Below, piece after piece: positions 31,978 through 43,394 of a DNA stretch of 64,000 nt. The stretch is from Acipenser ruthenus (lineage: Eukaryota > Chordata > Actinopteri > Acipenseriformes > Acipenseridae), in assembly GCF_902713425.1 (NCBI RefSeq), contig NC_081246.1:4767652-4831651 (forward strand), read 5' to 3'. Below the pieces are notes generated by a model, which saw nothing but the letters and a program-made list of their open reading frames with translations, had not been told where the DNA came from and ran no database searches. The position numbers and the translations under genes were made by a program. The first letter of the stretch is position 1. Each line of letters opens with the position of its first letter.

Positions 31978-32915
31978 ATGTCAGATCAGGACTTCACTAA
32001 CACTGAGCATGGGAGCTGCAGCATGCTGTCAGATCAGGACTTCACTAACACTGAGCATGGGAGCTGCAGCATGCTGTCAGATCAGGACTTCACTAACACT
32101 GAGCATGGGAGCTGCAGCGTGCTGTCAGATCGGGACTTCACTAACACTGAGCATGGGAGCTGCAGCATGCTGTCAGGTCAGGACTCCACTAACACTGAGC
32201 ATGGGAGCTGCAGCATGCTGTCAGATCAGGACTCCACTAACACTGAGCATGGGAGCTGCAGCGTGCTGTCAGATCAGGACTCCACTAACACTGAGCATGG
32301 GAGCTGCAGCATGCTGTCAGATCAGGACTTCACTCACACTGAGCATGGGAGCTGCAGCGTGCTGTCAGATCAGGACTTCACTAACACTGAGCATGGGAGC
32401 TGCAGCATGCTGTCAGATCAGGACTCCACTAACACTGAGCATGGGAGCTGCAGCGTGCTGTCAGATCAGGACTCCACTAACACTGAGCATGGGAGCTGCA
32501 GCGTGCTGTCAGATCAGGACTCCACTAACACTGAGCATGGGAGCTGCAGCATGCTGTCAGATCAGGACTTCACTAACACTGATCATGGGAGCTGCAGCGT
32601 GCTGTCAGATCAGGACTTCACTAACACTGAGCATGGGAGGTGCAGCATGCTGTCAGATCAGGACTCCACTAACACTGAGCATGGGAGCTGCAGCGTGCTG
32701 TCAGATCAGGACTTCACTAACACTGAGCATGGGAGCTGCAGCGTGCTGTCAGATCAGGACTTCACTAACACTGAGCATGGGAGCTGCAGCATGCTGTCAG
32801 ATCAGGACTCCACTAACACTGAGCATGGGAGCTGCAGCATGCTGTCAGATCAGGACTCCACTAACACTGAGCACGGGAGCTGCAGCATGCTGTCAGATCA
32901 GGACTTCAGTGTCTG
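31978..32915. repeat. 48-bp minisatellite, about 19 copies
   Basis: The unit is ATGCTGTCAGATCAGGACTT plus CACTAACACTGAGCATGGGA and GCTGCAGC. Two sites vary: TTC/TCC and GCATG/GCGTG. The period is a multiple of three, so two frames stay open (for example SDQDFTNTEHGSCSML), with an ATG in every A-type unit. No splice or promoter context supports translation. Confidence 0.95.
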
Positions 32916-33360
32916 AGAAAGTTGCTGTATTTTAAGCAGTTGAATATGATAGCAACCAACTTGCTCCTGAAGGGGCTCCAGCAACTGGATTTGGCAGAGG
33001 AGCCACTGGCTCCAAAGAGTGAACAGCCCTGATTTGGAATTTTCATTTAAATAAATTAATTTTGAAGAATAAACAGGAAACAAAAGCAAAACAGGTTGTG
33101 AAGCTTATTTGACCAAAAGTGCTTTACCAGTGTTATTGCAAACACGGGCACAAGCAAACGAGACGATTGTGTGATCTTTATAACCTAGAAGCATCAGCTG
33201 CATGTAACCAGATTCATGAATGTTTTCTCCACAAACAACCATCCCTTGTGCAAGACACACCGCGTTATAAACAAGTCAACTTGTATTCATGTAGGCAAAC
33301 TTAGTTTTAACCGTTAAATTTTCAAGCACTGCATAACCCTTAACCTGTGAAAGCACGTTG

Positions 33361-33376
33361 GTGATGACGTCATCAC
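33361..33376. promoter_or_regulatory. 16-bp palindromic CRE (GTGATGACGTCATCAC)
   Basis: A perfect palindrome containing TGACGTCA, the full CREB/ATF site. No CCAAT promoter is adjacent, but it lies about 0.75 kb downstream of the Z2 first exon, in its intron. Confidence 0.5.
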
Positions 33377-33539
33377 GCAGCTCCACCGAGCGCTTTGAAT
33401 CGATACTGTAGCTGGGATACCTATTCAATAAAAAAAAGTACTTCAATTCAACCCAAATAAGTCACAATAATACACAGCGCTCCCCCTCCTTTCCAGGGAC
33501 CAAGCTTCACAGTACAGAGCTGAGAAATAACATGAAAAA

Positions 33540-33860
33540 TGACAGAGCAACATATTCAACAAATGCTTTCCTAGAGCAGGACTGAGGCGTGCACTGACAG
33601 TGCGAGTCATAAACACACAGGCAGCGTTTCTCTCTGTATGTTTCTAATGCATGGCTGGTATTTGCACAGCGCGTACATTAGCCTCGCACAGAAGCGCATC
33701 GGTTCAGTGTTCAGGACTGTCGAGTCTGCAGCGGAGCGGAGCGCAGCCTCACACCGGAAACAACAAGGACGGCTTGTTTGTTTACGTGGCGGCGGCGCGC
33801 GCGAACGCAAACTCTCCCGCGCAGCACGGAGGGCTCGAGCGGTTACGCGTTTTTAAAAAT
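33540..33860 (-). repeat. CpG-rich leader segment, inverted copy of 18900-19205
   Basis: Starts AATGCTTTCCTAGAGCAGGA and ends GGCTCGAGCGGTTACGCG. It is almost base-for-base the reverse complement of the Z1 segment. Part of the Z2 first intron. Confidence 0.85.
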
Positions 33861-34124
33861 GTTTAAATGTTTGATATTAATTGACCGGAATTGATTTTTT
33901 AAGTTTTGTTTTTTTTGTTTTTTTAGTTTTTCCAGCGGCTGCCCTCTCGGTGGGCCTGCGTGTGTGTGAGATACAATTATTATCATCATCCACGGGAACA
34001 AAACGACCCGCTTTCTGAAAATATTATTACACGAAACAAACTGTGTTCAGTAGAACTGATCAAATGTAAGAGTCTGTACCGGTTAACAAATGTAATAAAA
34101 TGAATTTATATTTAAAATCTTACT

Positions 34125-34330
34125 CGTTAATTCAGCCTCTCCGGCCTCCTCTCTCTCCTTCAGGGAAGAATATTGTGAGGGACCGAAGCGAAACCAAACC
34201 CGCCCCCTCTCTCGCCTGCCATTGGCTGCGGGGTCATTCCGAACCGAGGAGTCCTCCGGTGATTGGACGCGCTGGGACTCTCCTAACCAATAGGGGATCA
34301 GCTCTGTGGCAGTTTACCGTATAATCAAGA
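34125..34330 (-). promoter_or_regulatory. CCAAT-rich promoter and first exon of Z2
   Basis: Donor GTAAGA (complement of 34119-34124). Plus-strand CCATTGGCTG, TGATTGGACG and AACCAATAGGG mark three CCAAT elements. A reverse copy of 18436-18634. The intron to the coding exon would be about 3.9 kb. Confidence 0.7.
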
Positions 34331-34385
34331 AAACAGACGCATTTTTATACTCGATTAACTTTCAGTGTTTATTAATAATTATAAT

Positions 34386-34387
<2 letters not shown>

Positions 34388-34436
<49 letters not shown>
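34388..34436. repeat. (AAT)n microsatellite
   Basis: About 16 units, at the position matching the ATT run at 18313-18390. Confidence 0.95.
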
Positions 34437-34437
<1 letters not shown>

Positions 34438-34739
34438 TCGGTGGTGATACATGAAAACATGAGATTATTTTATTTAAAACAAGCACACAGATTATAGTTG
34501 TATTAATTATATAAAACATTAATAAAGGTTAGCAGCTGATCTGTCAGTTAAAAAATGACAAGTTATAAATCAAGGTATCAGAATTATAAGTACAGCAGGA
34601 ATCAAACACTGAAACACATATTTTCATGAGCACGCTGTCTTCAGTGTGTTTCCGTACACGCACACGCAGGATTCACGCACATTACACACAGTGACGGGGT
34701 GAAGCAGCGTCTGTTGTGTGGGTTCGAATGAAGACGCCA

Positions 34740-34740
<1 letters not shown>

Positions 34741-34789
<49 letters not shown>

Positions 34790-35013
34790 TATTTCTTAGC
34801 AGACGTCCTTATCCAGGGCGGCTTACAATTGTTACAAGATATCACATTATTTTTACATACAATTACCCATTTATACAGTTGGGTTTTTACTGGAGCAATC
34901 TAGGTAAAGTACCTTGCTCAAGGGTACAGCAGCAGTGTCCCCCACCTGGGATTGAACCCACGACCCTCCGGTCAAGAGTCCAGAGCCCTAACCACTACTC
35001 TACACTGCTGCCC
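34741..35013 (-). mobile_element. SINE family B, reverse, with ATT tail
   Basis: A full-length body to GGCAGCAGTGTAGAGTAG (reverse). It splits the segment that is uninterrupted at about 24790; the target ATTTTT is repeated on both sides. Confidence 0.88.
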
Positions 35014-35015
35014 CA

Positions 35016-36165
35016 AACATTTTTGTTTCAACAAGTTCAGTTGGGAAGCAGCTTCAATTGCATTTAGTATGAAGCTGTAATCTAGAGTTACTTCAGAACT
35101 TGTAGATAAACTCAATCAATGTTTCAATGGTTCTGACGTGCAGTGAAAGTCTTATCTGGTTTCAATTGTTCAGAGTAGAATCGCTTGTGTTTTTAATCTC
35201 ACAAAGTGTTACTCTGAGTTCAATGTTTTTACTTCTGGTTTGCATGTAGATTTTTCTACACAAACACAGTATTTTACTCTCAAAGTCTTTGAATCGTAAC
35301 ACTTATTCTGGAGACGTGGTCCTTGTTGGAATGCAGTTGTCTTCTTTGTAACATGTGGAGTTGCAGGATGTAGCGGCGAGGAGTCTTCTTCAGGATGAAG
35401 ATACGTACGATGCTTGGATGGGTCCCCATTGCAAGCGAAGGCTCAATGGTTACTTCATGGCGAGATGAGTCTGAATCCAAGAGAACTAGTTCATGCATGT
35501 TTTGATTTAAATATAGCGCCCAAAGAGGAGTTTACTTTGGAGATCCAATGACTTCCGGGTAAAACAGGAAGCGAATCCCTGACCGAAATCAGTCCTTTCA
35601 TTGGCTTACAAAGTTTGAAGGACGCTTCATTAACACAGGGAGCGACCCTCCTCCATAGAGAGAGAGAGAGAGAGAGAGAGAACAGGATTCGAAATATGTA
35701 TAGAACAAAACTTCATTTTCTGCTAGCTAGTTATATTGATCACAGAAGGATAAAAATGTCAGTTTCATTCACTTATGTTTCAGGATAACAATTCATTTCA
35801 TGGGTTGAAAGTCATGGCGCCTTGTATCCACCAGGTGTCGCAATTCTTAACCCTTCATAGGAAGTTGTATCCTGGCTTTCAGACAAACTTTCTTAATTAA
35901 CAGATAAGAATCAGTTCTGTTTGTTTAGATCAGACTGGCAGGTAATCTGAACTGAAACCAATTTAAATCTTTACGACCCTCTGTTGCTAATATCCAGTCC
36001 TTTGAAGCAGCTCTCGAATGTTATGGGAGAAGGTTGGGGGAAGACACACTTAATTAACATCACAGCATCTTAAGCCTCATAGTTTAAGATTTGAAATGTC
36101 ATTTTTACAAAGTACATTCAATTACAACTATGAATTTCTCCCACGGTGTATATGTTGAATATACA
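35016..36165. other. 3' flanking block of the unit; no gene seen
   Basis: 35016-35075 continues the inverted copy of 24740-24790. From 35505 (AATATAGCGCCCAAAGAGGA) it matches 51890-52560 and 57960-58640. An AG tract lies at 35658-35682, and a one-mismatch CTCF-like CCACCAGGTGTCGC near 35829. A 72-codon minus frame at 35280-35498 is unrecognised and not supported. Confidence 0.55.
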
Positions 36166-36350
36166 CCTCGGCCACTGACTCACTGTGTGACCCTGAGCAA
36201 GTCACTTCACCTCCTTGTGCTCCGTCTTTCGGGTGAGACGTAGTTGTAAGTGACTCTGCAGCTGATGCATAGTTCACACACCCTAGTCTCTGTAAGTCGC
36301 CTTGGATAAAGGCGTCTGCTAAATAAACTAATAATAATAATAATAATACA
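36166..36350 (+). mobile_element. SINE family A, 5' truncated
   Basis: Starts at CTCGGCCACTGACTCACTGT and ends with the L2-like tail and AAT run. The same site in the Z6 and Z7 units (about 52595 and 58670) is empty. Confidence 0.85.
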
Positions 36351-36594
36351 GAGTTCTCAGGGGTTGGAGGCACTCGGCTTCACCTCGTATCACACAACGC
36401 TCCGAGGCGTCTGTATATTCAACGGATTGCATACTAAGAATGTACTTTATAATGTAACGGCTTCAGAGCACTGTGTTTAATATTGATGGATCTGTATCAT
36501 CTGTAGACATTCACCAGAGATCTCACAGATTCTATATTACGCTGCTGTTTAAAACGACTGGAATTTCTGAGCGCGGGTTAAACTTTTCTCACAT

Positions 36595-38250
36595 TTATGA
36601 CACGGATGCGGTTTCTCTTCCAGTGTGGATTCTTTGATGAAGTTTCAGATTTTCTAAACGTCTGAAACTCCTCCCACAGTCAGCACAGATATGTGGTTTC
36701 TCTCCTGTGTGAATTAACTGGTGGGTTTTAAGGTTAGGTAACCGAGTGAAACGTTTCCCACATTTACTACACAGATATGGTTTCTCTCCTGTGTGGATTC
36801 GCTGGTGAAGTTTCAGGTATTGTAAATGATTGAAACTCTTCCCACAGTCAGAACAGACATATGGTTTTTGTCCTGTGTGGATTCGCTGGTGTGTTTTCAA
36901 GTTGCCTGACTGTATGAAACTCTTCCCACAGTCAGCACAGACATATGGTTTCTCTCCAGTGTGGATTCGCTGGTGACATTTCAGGTTTTGTAACTTATTG
37001 AAACTCTTCCCACAGTCAGCACAGACATGTGGTTTCTCTCCAGTGTGGATTCTCTGGTGTGTTTTCAAGGTGGCAGAGTGACTGAATCTCTTCCCACAGT
37101 CAGCACAGACATGCGGTTTCTCTCCAGTGTGGATTCTCTGGTGATATTTCAGTTTTTGTGACCATCTGAAACTCTTCCCACAGTCAGCACAGACATATAG
37201 TTTCTCTCCAGTGTGGGTTCGCTGGTGAAGTTTCAGGTTTTGTAACTGACTGAAACTCTTCCCACAGTCAGCACAGACATATGGTTTCTCTCCAGTGTGG
37301 ATTCGCTGGTGTTTTTTCAAGTCGCCTGACAGTCTGAAACTCTTGCCACAGTCAGCACAGACATATGGTTTCTCTCCAGTGTGGATTCGCTGGTGTGTTT
37401 TCAAGTTGCCTGACCGACTAAAACTCTTCCCACAGTCAGCACAGACATATGGTTTCTCTCTTGTGTGGATTCGCTGGTGATATTTCAGTCCTTGTGACCA
37501 TCTGAAACTCTTTCCACAGTCAGCACAGACATATGGTATCTCTCTTGTGTGGATTCGCTGGTGATATTTCAGTCCTTGTGACCATCTGAAACTCTTTCCA
37601 CAGTCAGCGCAGACATGTGGTTTCTCTCCAGTGTGGATTCGCTGGTGAAGTTTCAGGTTTTGTAACTGACTGAATCTCTTTCCACATTCTGTACAGGACA
37701 GAGAGCCCTGCAAGCTGCTTGTTTTAAAATGGTTACCCTCCTCTTCAACATGGACAGGGTCTAGTTCAGGAGGCTCCATCTCTGAATCCTGCCTTTCACA
37801 AGCATAACCCAGCTGTACCTTCAGAACTCGCAGGTGGTGTTTCACGGTGCTGTGGTGTCTGAAATCTGCCCCGCATTCATGACAGTTAGAATGATGAGAC
37901 TCCTCTTTAACATAGACTGATTCTAGTACTGGACTCTCCTCTTTAATATGGACTGATTCTAGTACAGAACTCTCCTCTTTAATATGGACTGATTCTAGTA
38001 CAGGACTCTCCTCTTTAATATGGACTGATTCTAGTACTGGACTCTCCTCTTTAATATGGACTGATTCTAGTACAGGTCTCTCCTCTTTAATATGGACTGA
38101 TTCTAGAGCAAGACTCTCCTCTTTAATATGGACTGATTCTAGTACAGGACTCTCCTCTTTAATATGGACTGATTCTAGTACAGGGCTCTCCTCTTTAATA
38201 TGGATTGATTCTAGTTCAGGACTCTCCTCTTTAACATGGACAGGCTCCAT
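36595..38250 (-). CDS. Z3: C2H2 zinc-finger protein, ten IKxE repeats, degenerate finger, 13 fingers
   Basis: ATG at 38250. The N-terminus has ten repeats, V[H/Y][I/V]KEES-type, ending [12 protein letters not shown] degenerate finger [20 protein letters not shown] follows, with one zinc-binding histidine of two missing. Then comes a second copy of the N-terminal lead, [16 protein letters not shown], which parallels [15 protein letters not shown]. Thirteen C2H2 fingers follow; two early linkers are TREIPY and TREKPY. Fingers 2 and 3 are identical (RWSQGLKY), a recent duplication. The protein ends TGRETASVS because one extra A (relative to Z7) shifts frame before a final CHKCEKS unit. The likely role is a nuclear DNA-binding repressor (inference). 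Confidence 0.92.
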   Translation of the reverse strand: MEPVHVKEESPELESIHIKEESPVLESVHIKEESPVLESVHIKEESLALESVHIKEERPVLESVHIKEESPVLESVHIKEESPVLESVHIKEESSVLESVHIKEESPVLESVYVKEESHHSNCHECGADFRHHSTVKHHLRVLKVQLGYACERQDSEMEPPELDPVHVEEEGNHFKTSSLQGSLSCTECGKRFSQLQNLKLHQRIHTGEKPHVCADCGKSFRWSQGLKYHQRIHTREIPYVCADCGKSFRWSQGLKYHQRIHTREKPYVCADCGKSFSRSGNLKTHQRIHTGEKPYVCADCGKSFRLSGDLKKHQRIHTGEKPYVCADCGKSFSQLQNLKLHQRTHTGEKLYVCADCGKSFRWSQKLKYHQRIHTGEKPHVCADCGKRFSHSATLKTHQRIHTGEKPHVCADCGKSFNKLQNLKCHQRIHTGEKPYVCADCGKSFIQSGNLKTHQRIHTGQKPYVCSDCGKSFNHLQYLKLHQRIHTGEKPYLCSKCGKRFTRLPNLKTHQLIHTGEKPHICADCGRSFRRLENLKLHQRIHTGRETASVS

Positions 38251-38797
38251 CGTTGAATCTTCTCTTTCACAAGGATAATCCAGTTTTGTCTTCTCAACAA
38301 ATTTCCTAAAAAACAACAAAAAAACACACACAATACAATCTGTTACACTCCCTGTGTTAAATTCTAAGAAGTCATCTCACCAGCACCTTCGTAAACGCTC
38401 ACACAGAGCGATCGATCACCTGTTTGCACCTCGTCACTGAGCGACTCGCTGTACTGTGTGCTGAGAGACTGACACTGACAGCACCAGACGGGGCGACAGA
38501 GGAAAACATTCTCTCAGCCGTGTCACCATGACGACCGTGAAGCTCCGCCTCAAACTAACAGCGACGACACAAATAAAATGTTGATTTTATTGTACGTTTC
38601 ATGTGTTGCTATTGCCTGGCTATGAATTACTATCTACAGTAATTAACGTACTCGCGTACACACGCAGTCTTCACTAAAGTCCCCATTTAAAGACAGTACG
38701 TTTCACTGCGGCCCTCGGGATGAAATTGTTAGCTAGGTGGCTATTTTTCATTTTAATTAGCAGTGGGAGGAAACCGCTTCAGCAAAATCGTTTTTTA
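38251..38797 (-). other. Z3 intron, near-identical to the Z6 intron
   Basis: 38300-38797 (GCGATCGATCACCTGTTTGC ... TTTTAATTAGCAGTGGGAGG) matches 54840-55326. Z4 and Z5 carry shorter versions with different internal deletions. No exon recognised. Confidence 0.6.
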
Positions 38798-39068
38798 GGG
38801 CAGAATGTGGAGTAGTGGTCAGGGCTCTGGACTCTTGATCGGAGGGTCGTGGGTTCAGTCCCAGGTGGGGGACACTGCTGCTGTACCCTTGAGCAAGGTA
38901 CTTTACCTAGATTGCTCCAGTAAAAAACCCAACTGTATAAATGTGTAATTGTATGTAAAAAATAATCTGATATCTTGTAAGAATTGCAAGTCGTCCTGGA
39001 TAAGAGCGTCTGCTAAGAAATAAATAATAATAATAATAATAGTAATAATAATAATAATAATAATAATA
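38798..39068 (+). mobile_element. SINE family B at the unit junction (Z3)
   Basis: From GGGCAGAATGTGGAGTAGTG to an AAT run with one AGT. The right edge joins ACAGGACTGTCGAGTCTGCA exactly as in units Z4, Z5 and Z6. Confidence 0.88.
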
Positions 39069-39690
39069 CAGGACTGTCGAGTCTGCAGCGGAGCGGAGCG
39101 CAGCCTCACACCGGAAACAACAAGGACGGCTTGTTTGTTTACGTGGGGGCGGCGCGCGCGAACGCAAACGCTCCCGCGCGGCGCGGAGGGCTCGAGCGGT
39201 TACGCGTTTTTAAAAATGTTTAAATGTTTGATATTAATTGACCGGAATTGATTTTTTAAGTTTTGTTGTTTTTTTTTTTTTTAGTTTTTCCAGCGGCTGC
39301 CCTCTCGGTGGGCCTGCGTGTGTGTGAGATACAATTATTATCATCATCCACGGGAACAAAACGACCCGCTTTCTGAAAATATTATTACACGAAACAAACT
39401 GTGTTCAGTAGAACTGATCAAATGTAAGAGTCTGTACCGGTTAACAAATGTAATAAAATGAATTTATATTTAAAATCTTACTCGTTAATTCAGCCTCTCC
39501 GGCCTCCTCTCTCTCCTTCAGGGAAGAATATTGTGAGGGACCGAAGCGAAAACAAACCCGCCCCCTCTCTCGCCTGCCATTGGCTGCGGGGTCATTCTGA
39601 ACCGAGGAGTCCTCCGGTGATTGGACGGACTGGGGCTCTCCTAACCAATAGGGAATCAGCTCTGTGGCAGTTTACCGTATAATCAAGAAG
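39069..39690 (-). promoter_or_regulatory. Leader segment, first exon and CCAAT promoter of Z3
   Basis: Donor complement TCTTAC at 39477-39482. CCATTGGCTG, TGATTGGACG and AACCAATAGGG lie at about 39578-39652. Near-identical to the Z2 promoter. The leader 39069-39240 begins inside the sequence that is complete in Z1 and Z2. Confidence 0.7.
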
Positions 39691-39889
39691 ACAGGCGCAT
39701 TTTTATACTCGAGTACCGTTAATTTTATTAACAATGTTACTAATAATATATGCGGTGATGTATGAAAGCAGGAGATTAATGCATGTATTTAAAACAAGCA
39801 CACAGATAAGAGTTTTATTAATTATATCAAAACATGGATAAAAGTTACCAGCTGATCAGCCAGTTAATAAAATGACAGGGAAATGTTGG

Positions 39890-40555
39890 TTCATTTATAG
39901 AATATCCGGTTCATTTATAAAGTGACAAACGGCTAATAATACCTGTATCACTTCATGTATAATACAAACACATGAGCTAATACACTCATTTAAATGCGAG
40001 GATTACCTTTCTAGATACCAGAGACTGAATCATCTCTCTCCCTTTGAAATGAATGGCTAAACCTCTCCCTGCTATTCTCACGTCTCCCAGTAGATGGCGC
40101 CAGTCCTCCACGCAAGTACTGGCTGCTGGAAAACGACACAGCGCCGGTGTAACAGATCTGTGTGCAGTTTCACAGTCAATACGATTGCATGGGTGCGTGT
40201 TTAATACATTGTTCCACTAGACTTCAGTTTAACAGTATTTTTGTTTCAGTCTAATCAATCGTGGGAAATCACTGAATCTACAATTGGATAAGAGCCTCTA
40301 CAGAAACTACAATATTATTCCTGAGTGAATGTTTGCTACATTCTACCAGAGTTCAGCTTTCTGTGCAGAACTAGTTCATCAGAAACTAGATTGATGACTT
40401 TCCAGTTAGTTTACATTCCCCATTCTAGTTCCAGGCAGGCAGAACATTGCTTAAATTACTGGCTTTATTGTATTCTAAACTCTTTTCAGAATGTAGTAAA
40501 CTAACACAGACACCAAGAAGAAGAGATTATATTGTAGTGTCAAACTGAACAGGAT
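39890..40555 (-). repeat. CTCF-bearing module of unit Z3
   Basis: Reverse copy of 17560-18140. The CTCF consensus lies at 40087-40100, about 400 bp upstream of the promoter. Confidence 0.85.
40087..40100 (+). promoter_or_regulatory. Consensus CTCF-type motif, unit Z3
   Basis: CCAGTAGATGGCGC, an exact fit, antisense to Z3 transcription. Confidence 0.55.
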
Positions 40556-41236
40556 TGTGTGTATGGCAGGTGTTCCTAATGTTTTGGCCAGCTCTTTTGC
40601 ACAGTGCTGTATTGTGTGTATTTGCATGCTGTGTGTGTATGGCAGGTGTTCCTAATGTTTTGGCCAGCTCTTTTGCACAGTGCTGTATTGTGTGTATTTG
40701 CATGCTGTGTGTGTATGGCAGGTGTTCCTAATGTTTTGGCCAGCTCTTTTGCACAGCGCTGTATTGTGTGTATTTGCATGCTGGGTGTGTGTATGGCAGG
40801 TGTTCCTAATGTTTTGGCCAGCTCTTTTGCACAGTGCTGTATTGTGTGTATTTGCATGCTGTGTGTGTATGGCAGGTGTTCCTAATGTTTTGGCCAGCTC
40901 TTTTGCACAGTGCTGTATTGTGTGTATTTGCATGCTGTGTGTGTATGGCAGGTGTTCCTAATGTTTTGGCCAGCTCTTTTGCACAGTGCTGTATTGTGTG
41001 TATTTGCATGCTGTGTGTGTGTATGGCAGGTGTTCCTAATGTTTTGGCCAGCTCTTTTGCACAGTGCTGTATTGTGTGTATTTGCATGCTGTGTGTGTAT
41101 GGCAGGTGTTCCTAATGTTTTGGCCAGCTCTTTTGCACAGTGCTGTATTGTGTGTATTTGCATGCTGTGTGTGTATGGCAGGTGTTCCTAATGTTTTGGC
41201 CAGCTCTTTTGCACAGTGCTGTATTGTGTGTATTTG
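40556..41236. repeat. 76-bp minisatellite, about nine copies
   Basis: The unit starts GTGTATGGCAGGTGTTCCTA, passes GTTTTGGCCAGCTCTTTTGC, ACAGTGCTGTATTGTGTG and TATTTGCATGCT. A few units are 78 bp because of an extra GT. The right edge is TATTCGCAATGTGCGTCATT. Confidence 0.95.
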
Positions 41237-41279
41237 TATTCGCAATGTGCGTCATTAACACAGGAAGCGACCCTCCTCC

Positions 41280-41338
<59 letters not shown>

Positions 41339-41689
41339 AGGATTCGAAACATGTATAGAACACAATATAGTTATATTGATCACAAAAGGATAAAAATGTC
41401 AGTTTCATTCACTTATGTTTCAGGATAACAATTCATTTCATGGGTTGAAAGTCATGGCGCCTCGTATCCACCAGATGTCGCAATTCTTAACCCTTTATAG
41501 GAAGTTGTATCCTGGCTTTCAGACAGACTTTCTTAATTAACAGATAAGAATCAGCTCTGTTTGTTTAGACCAGACTGGCAGGTAATCTGAACTGAAACCA
41601 TTTCAAATCTTTACGACCCTCTGTTACTAATATCCAGTCCTTTGAAGCAGATCTCGAGTGTTATGGGAGAAGGTTGGGTGAGAGGGTTT
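41237..41689. other. 3' flanking block with AG tract
   Basis: An (AG)n run of about 54 bases lies at 41282-41335. A CTCF-like CCACCAGATGTCGC lies near 41469 (one mismatch). Shared with 35640-36050, 46565-47000, 52040-52450 and 58120-58530. No gene seen. Confidence 0.6.
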
Positions 41690-41837
41690 CTCTGCTGTGT
41701 GGATTCGCTGGTGCCTCTCAAGCTGTATATCCATCTGAAACTCCTCCCACAGTCACCACCGACATTTTGGTTTCCCTTCTGTGTGAATTCTCTGGTGAAG
41801 TTTCAGGCTTTGTAAATCTCTGAGACTCCTCCCACAG
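41690..41837 (-). pseudogene. Decayed fingers behind the Z4 stop
   Basis: Finger-like sequence (ATCCACACAGCAGAGAAACC; GGAGGAGTTTCAGATGGATA) continues past the Z4 stop in a shifted frame, about two fingers. TGGATATACAGCTTGAGAGG matches the split ninth finger of Z1, so both descend from one ancestral last finger. Confidence 0.75.
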
Positions 41838-42722
41838 TCAGCACAGGTATACGGTTTCTCTTCCAGAGTGGATTCGCTGGTGAAGTTTCAGGTTTTGTAA
41901 ACGTGTGAAACTCTTCCCGCAGTCACCACAGATGTGTAGTTTCTCTCCAGTGTGGGTTCGCTCGTGTCTTTTCAATGTGCTTGACCAGCTGAATCTCTTC
42001 CCACAGTCACCACAGACATATCGTTTCTCTCCAGTGTGGATTCGCTGGTGAAGTTTCAGGCTTTGTAAATCTCTGAAACTCTTCCCACAGTCAGCACAGA
42101 CATGCGGTTTCTCTCCAGTGTGGATTCGCTGGTGAAGTTGCAGGTTTTGTAACTGACTGAAACTGTTCCCACAGTCACCACAGATGTGTAGTTTCTCTCC
42201 AGTGTGGGTTTGCTGGTGACGTTTCAGGCTCTGCGACTGCGTGAAACTCTTCCCACACTCTGCACAGGTATACGGTTTCTCTCCAGTGTGGATTCGCTGG
42301 TGTATTTGGAAGTCCCTTGGCTCTCTGAAACTCTTCCCACAGTCATCACAGTGATGTGGCTTCTCGCCTGTGTGGATTCTCTGATGTCTTTTCAAAGTCC
42401 CTGACTGACTGAAACTCTTCCCACAGTCACCACAGATAAGAGAGTCCTGAAAGCTGCTTAAGGGGTTAGAATTGAGAATAACCCTTTTAATACAGATTGA
42501 TTCTAGTTCAGGACTCTCCTCTTTAATATGGACTGATTCTAGTACAGGACTCTCCTCTTTAATATGGACTGAGTCTAGTACAGGACTCTCCTCTTTAATA
42601 TGGACTGAGTCTAGTTCAGGACTCTCCTCTTTAATATGGACTGATTCTAGTACAGGTCTCTCCTCTTTAATATGGACTGAGTCTAGTACAGGTCTCTCCT
42701 GTTTAATATGGACAGGCTCCAT
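41838..42722 (-). CDS. Z4: C2H2 zinc-finger protein, six IKxE repeats, seven fingers
   Basis: ATG at 42722. Six repeats (two with IKxERP) are followed by a diverged seventh, [17 protein letters not shown], and no acidic VHVEEEG spacer, so it belongs to a different subclass from Z1-Z3. There are seven fingers: CGDC, CDDC, CAEC, CGDC(GNSF), CADC, CGDC and CGDC. It ends SGRETVYLC after a one-base shift in the linker. Its nearest relative is Z5: the first six fingers are almost identical. Confidence 0.92.
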   Translation of the reverse strand: MEPVHIKQERPVLDSVHIKEERPVLESVHIKEESPELDSVHIKEESPVLDSVHIKEESPVLESVHIKEESPELESICIKRVILNSNPLSSFQDSLICGDCGKSFSQSGTLKRHQRIHTGEKPHHCDDCGKSFREPRDFQIHQRIHTGEKPYTCAECGKSFTQSQSLKRHQQTHTGEKLHICGDCGNSFSQLQNLQLHQRIHTGEKPHVCADCGKSFRDLQSLKLHQRIHTGEKRYVCGDCGKRFSWSSTLKRHERTHTGEKLHICGDCGKSFTRLQNLKLHQRIHSGRETVYLC

Positions 42723-43140
42723 CGTTGAATCTTCTGTTTCACAAGGATAATCCAGTTTTGTCTTCTCAACAAATTCCCTAAAAAACAACAAAAAAACACA
42801 CACAATACAATCTGTTACACTCCCTGTGTTAAATTCTAAGAAGTTGTCTCAGCAGCACCTTCGTAAACGCTCACACAGAGCGATCGATCACCTGTTTGCA
42901 CCTCGTCACTGAGCGACTCGCTGTACTGTGTGCTGAGAGACTGGCACTGACAGCACCAGACGGGGCGACAGAGGAAAACATTCTCTCAGCCGTGTCACCA
43001 TGACGACCGTAAAGCTCCGCCTCAAACTGACAGCGACGACACAAATACAATGTTGATTTTATTGTACATCACGTGTGTTGCTATTGCCTGGCTATGAATT
43101 ACTATCTACAGAGGAAACCGCTTCAGCAAAATTGTTTTTT
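42723..43140 (-). other. Z4 intron
   Basis: Matches the Z3 intron up to TACTATCTACAG, then about 130 bp are missing before AGGAAACCGCTTCAG. No exon recognised. Confidence 0.6.
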
Positions 43141-43394
43141 AGGGCAGCAGTGTGGAGTAGCGGTTAGGGCTCTGGACTCTTGACCGGAGGGTCGTGGGTT
43201 CAATCCCAGGTGGGGGACACTGCTGCTGTACCCTTGAGCAAGGTACTTTACCTAGATTGCTCCAGTAAAAAAACAACTGTATAAATGGGGAATTGTATGT
43301 GAAAAATAATGTGTTATCTTCTAACAATTGTAAGTCGCCCTGGATAAGGGCGTCTGCTAATAAATACATAATTATAATAATAATAATAATAATA
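43141..43394 (+). mobile_element. SINE family B at the unit junction (Z4)
   Basis: GGGCAGCAGTGTGGAGTAGC to a short AAT run. Same right edge (ACAGGACTGTCGAG) as the Z3, Z5 and Z6 units. Confidence 0.88.

Noticed and set aside
35280-35498. 72-codon minus frame MHELVLLDSDSSRHEV
   Set aside because: Not recognised and not supported by context; it may be transcribed, but nothing shows it.
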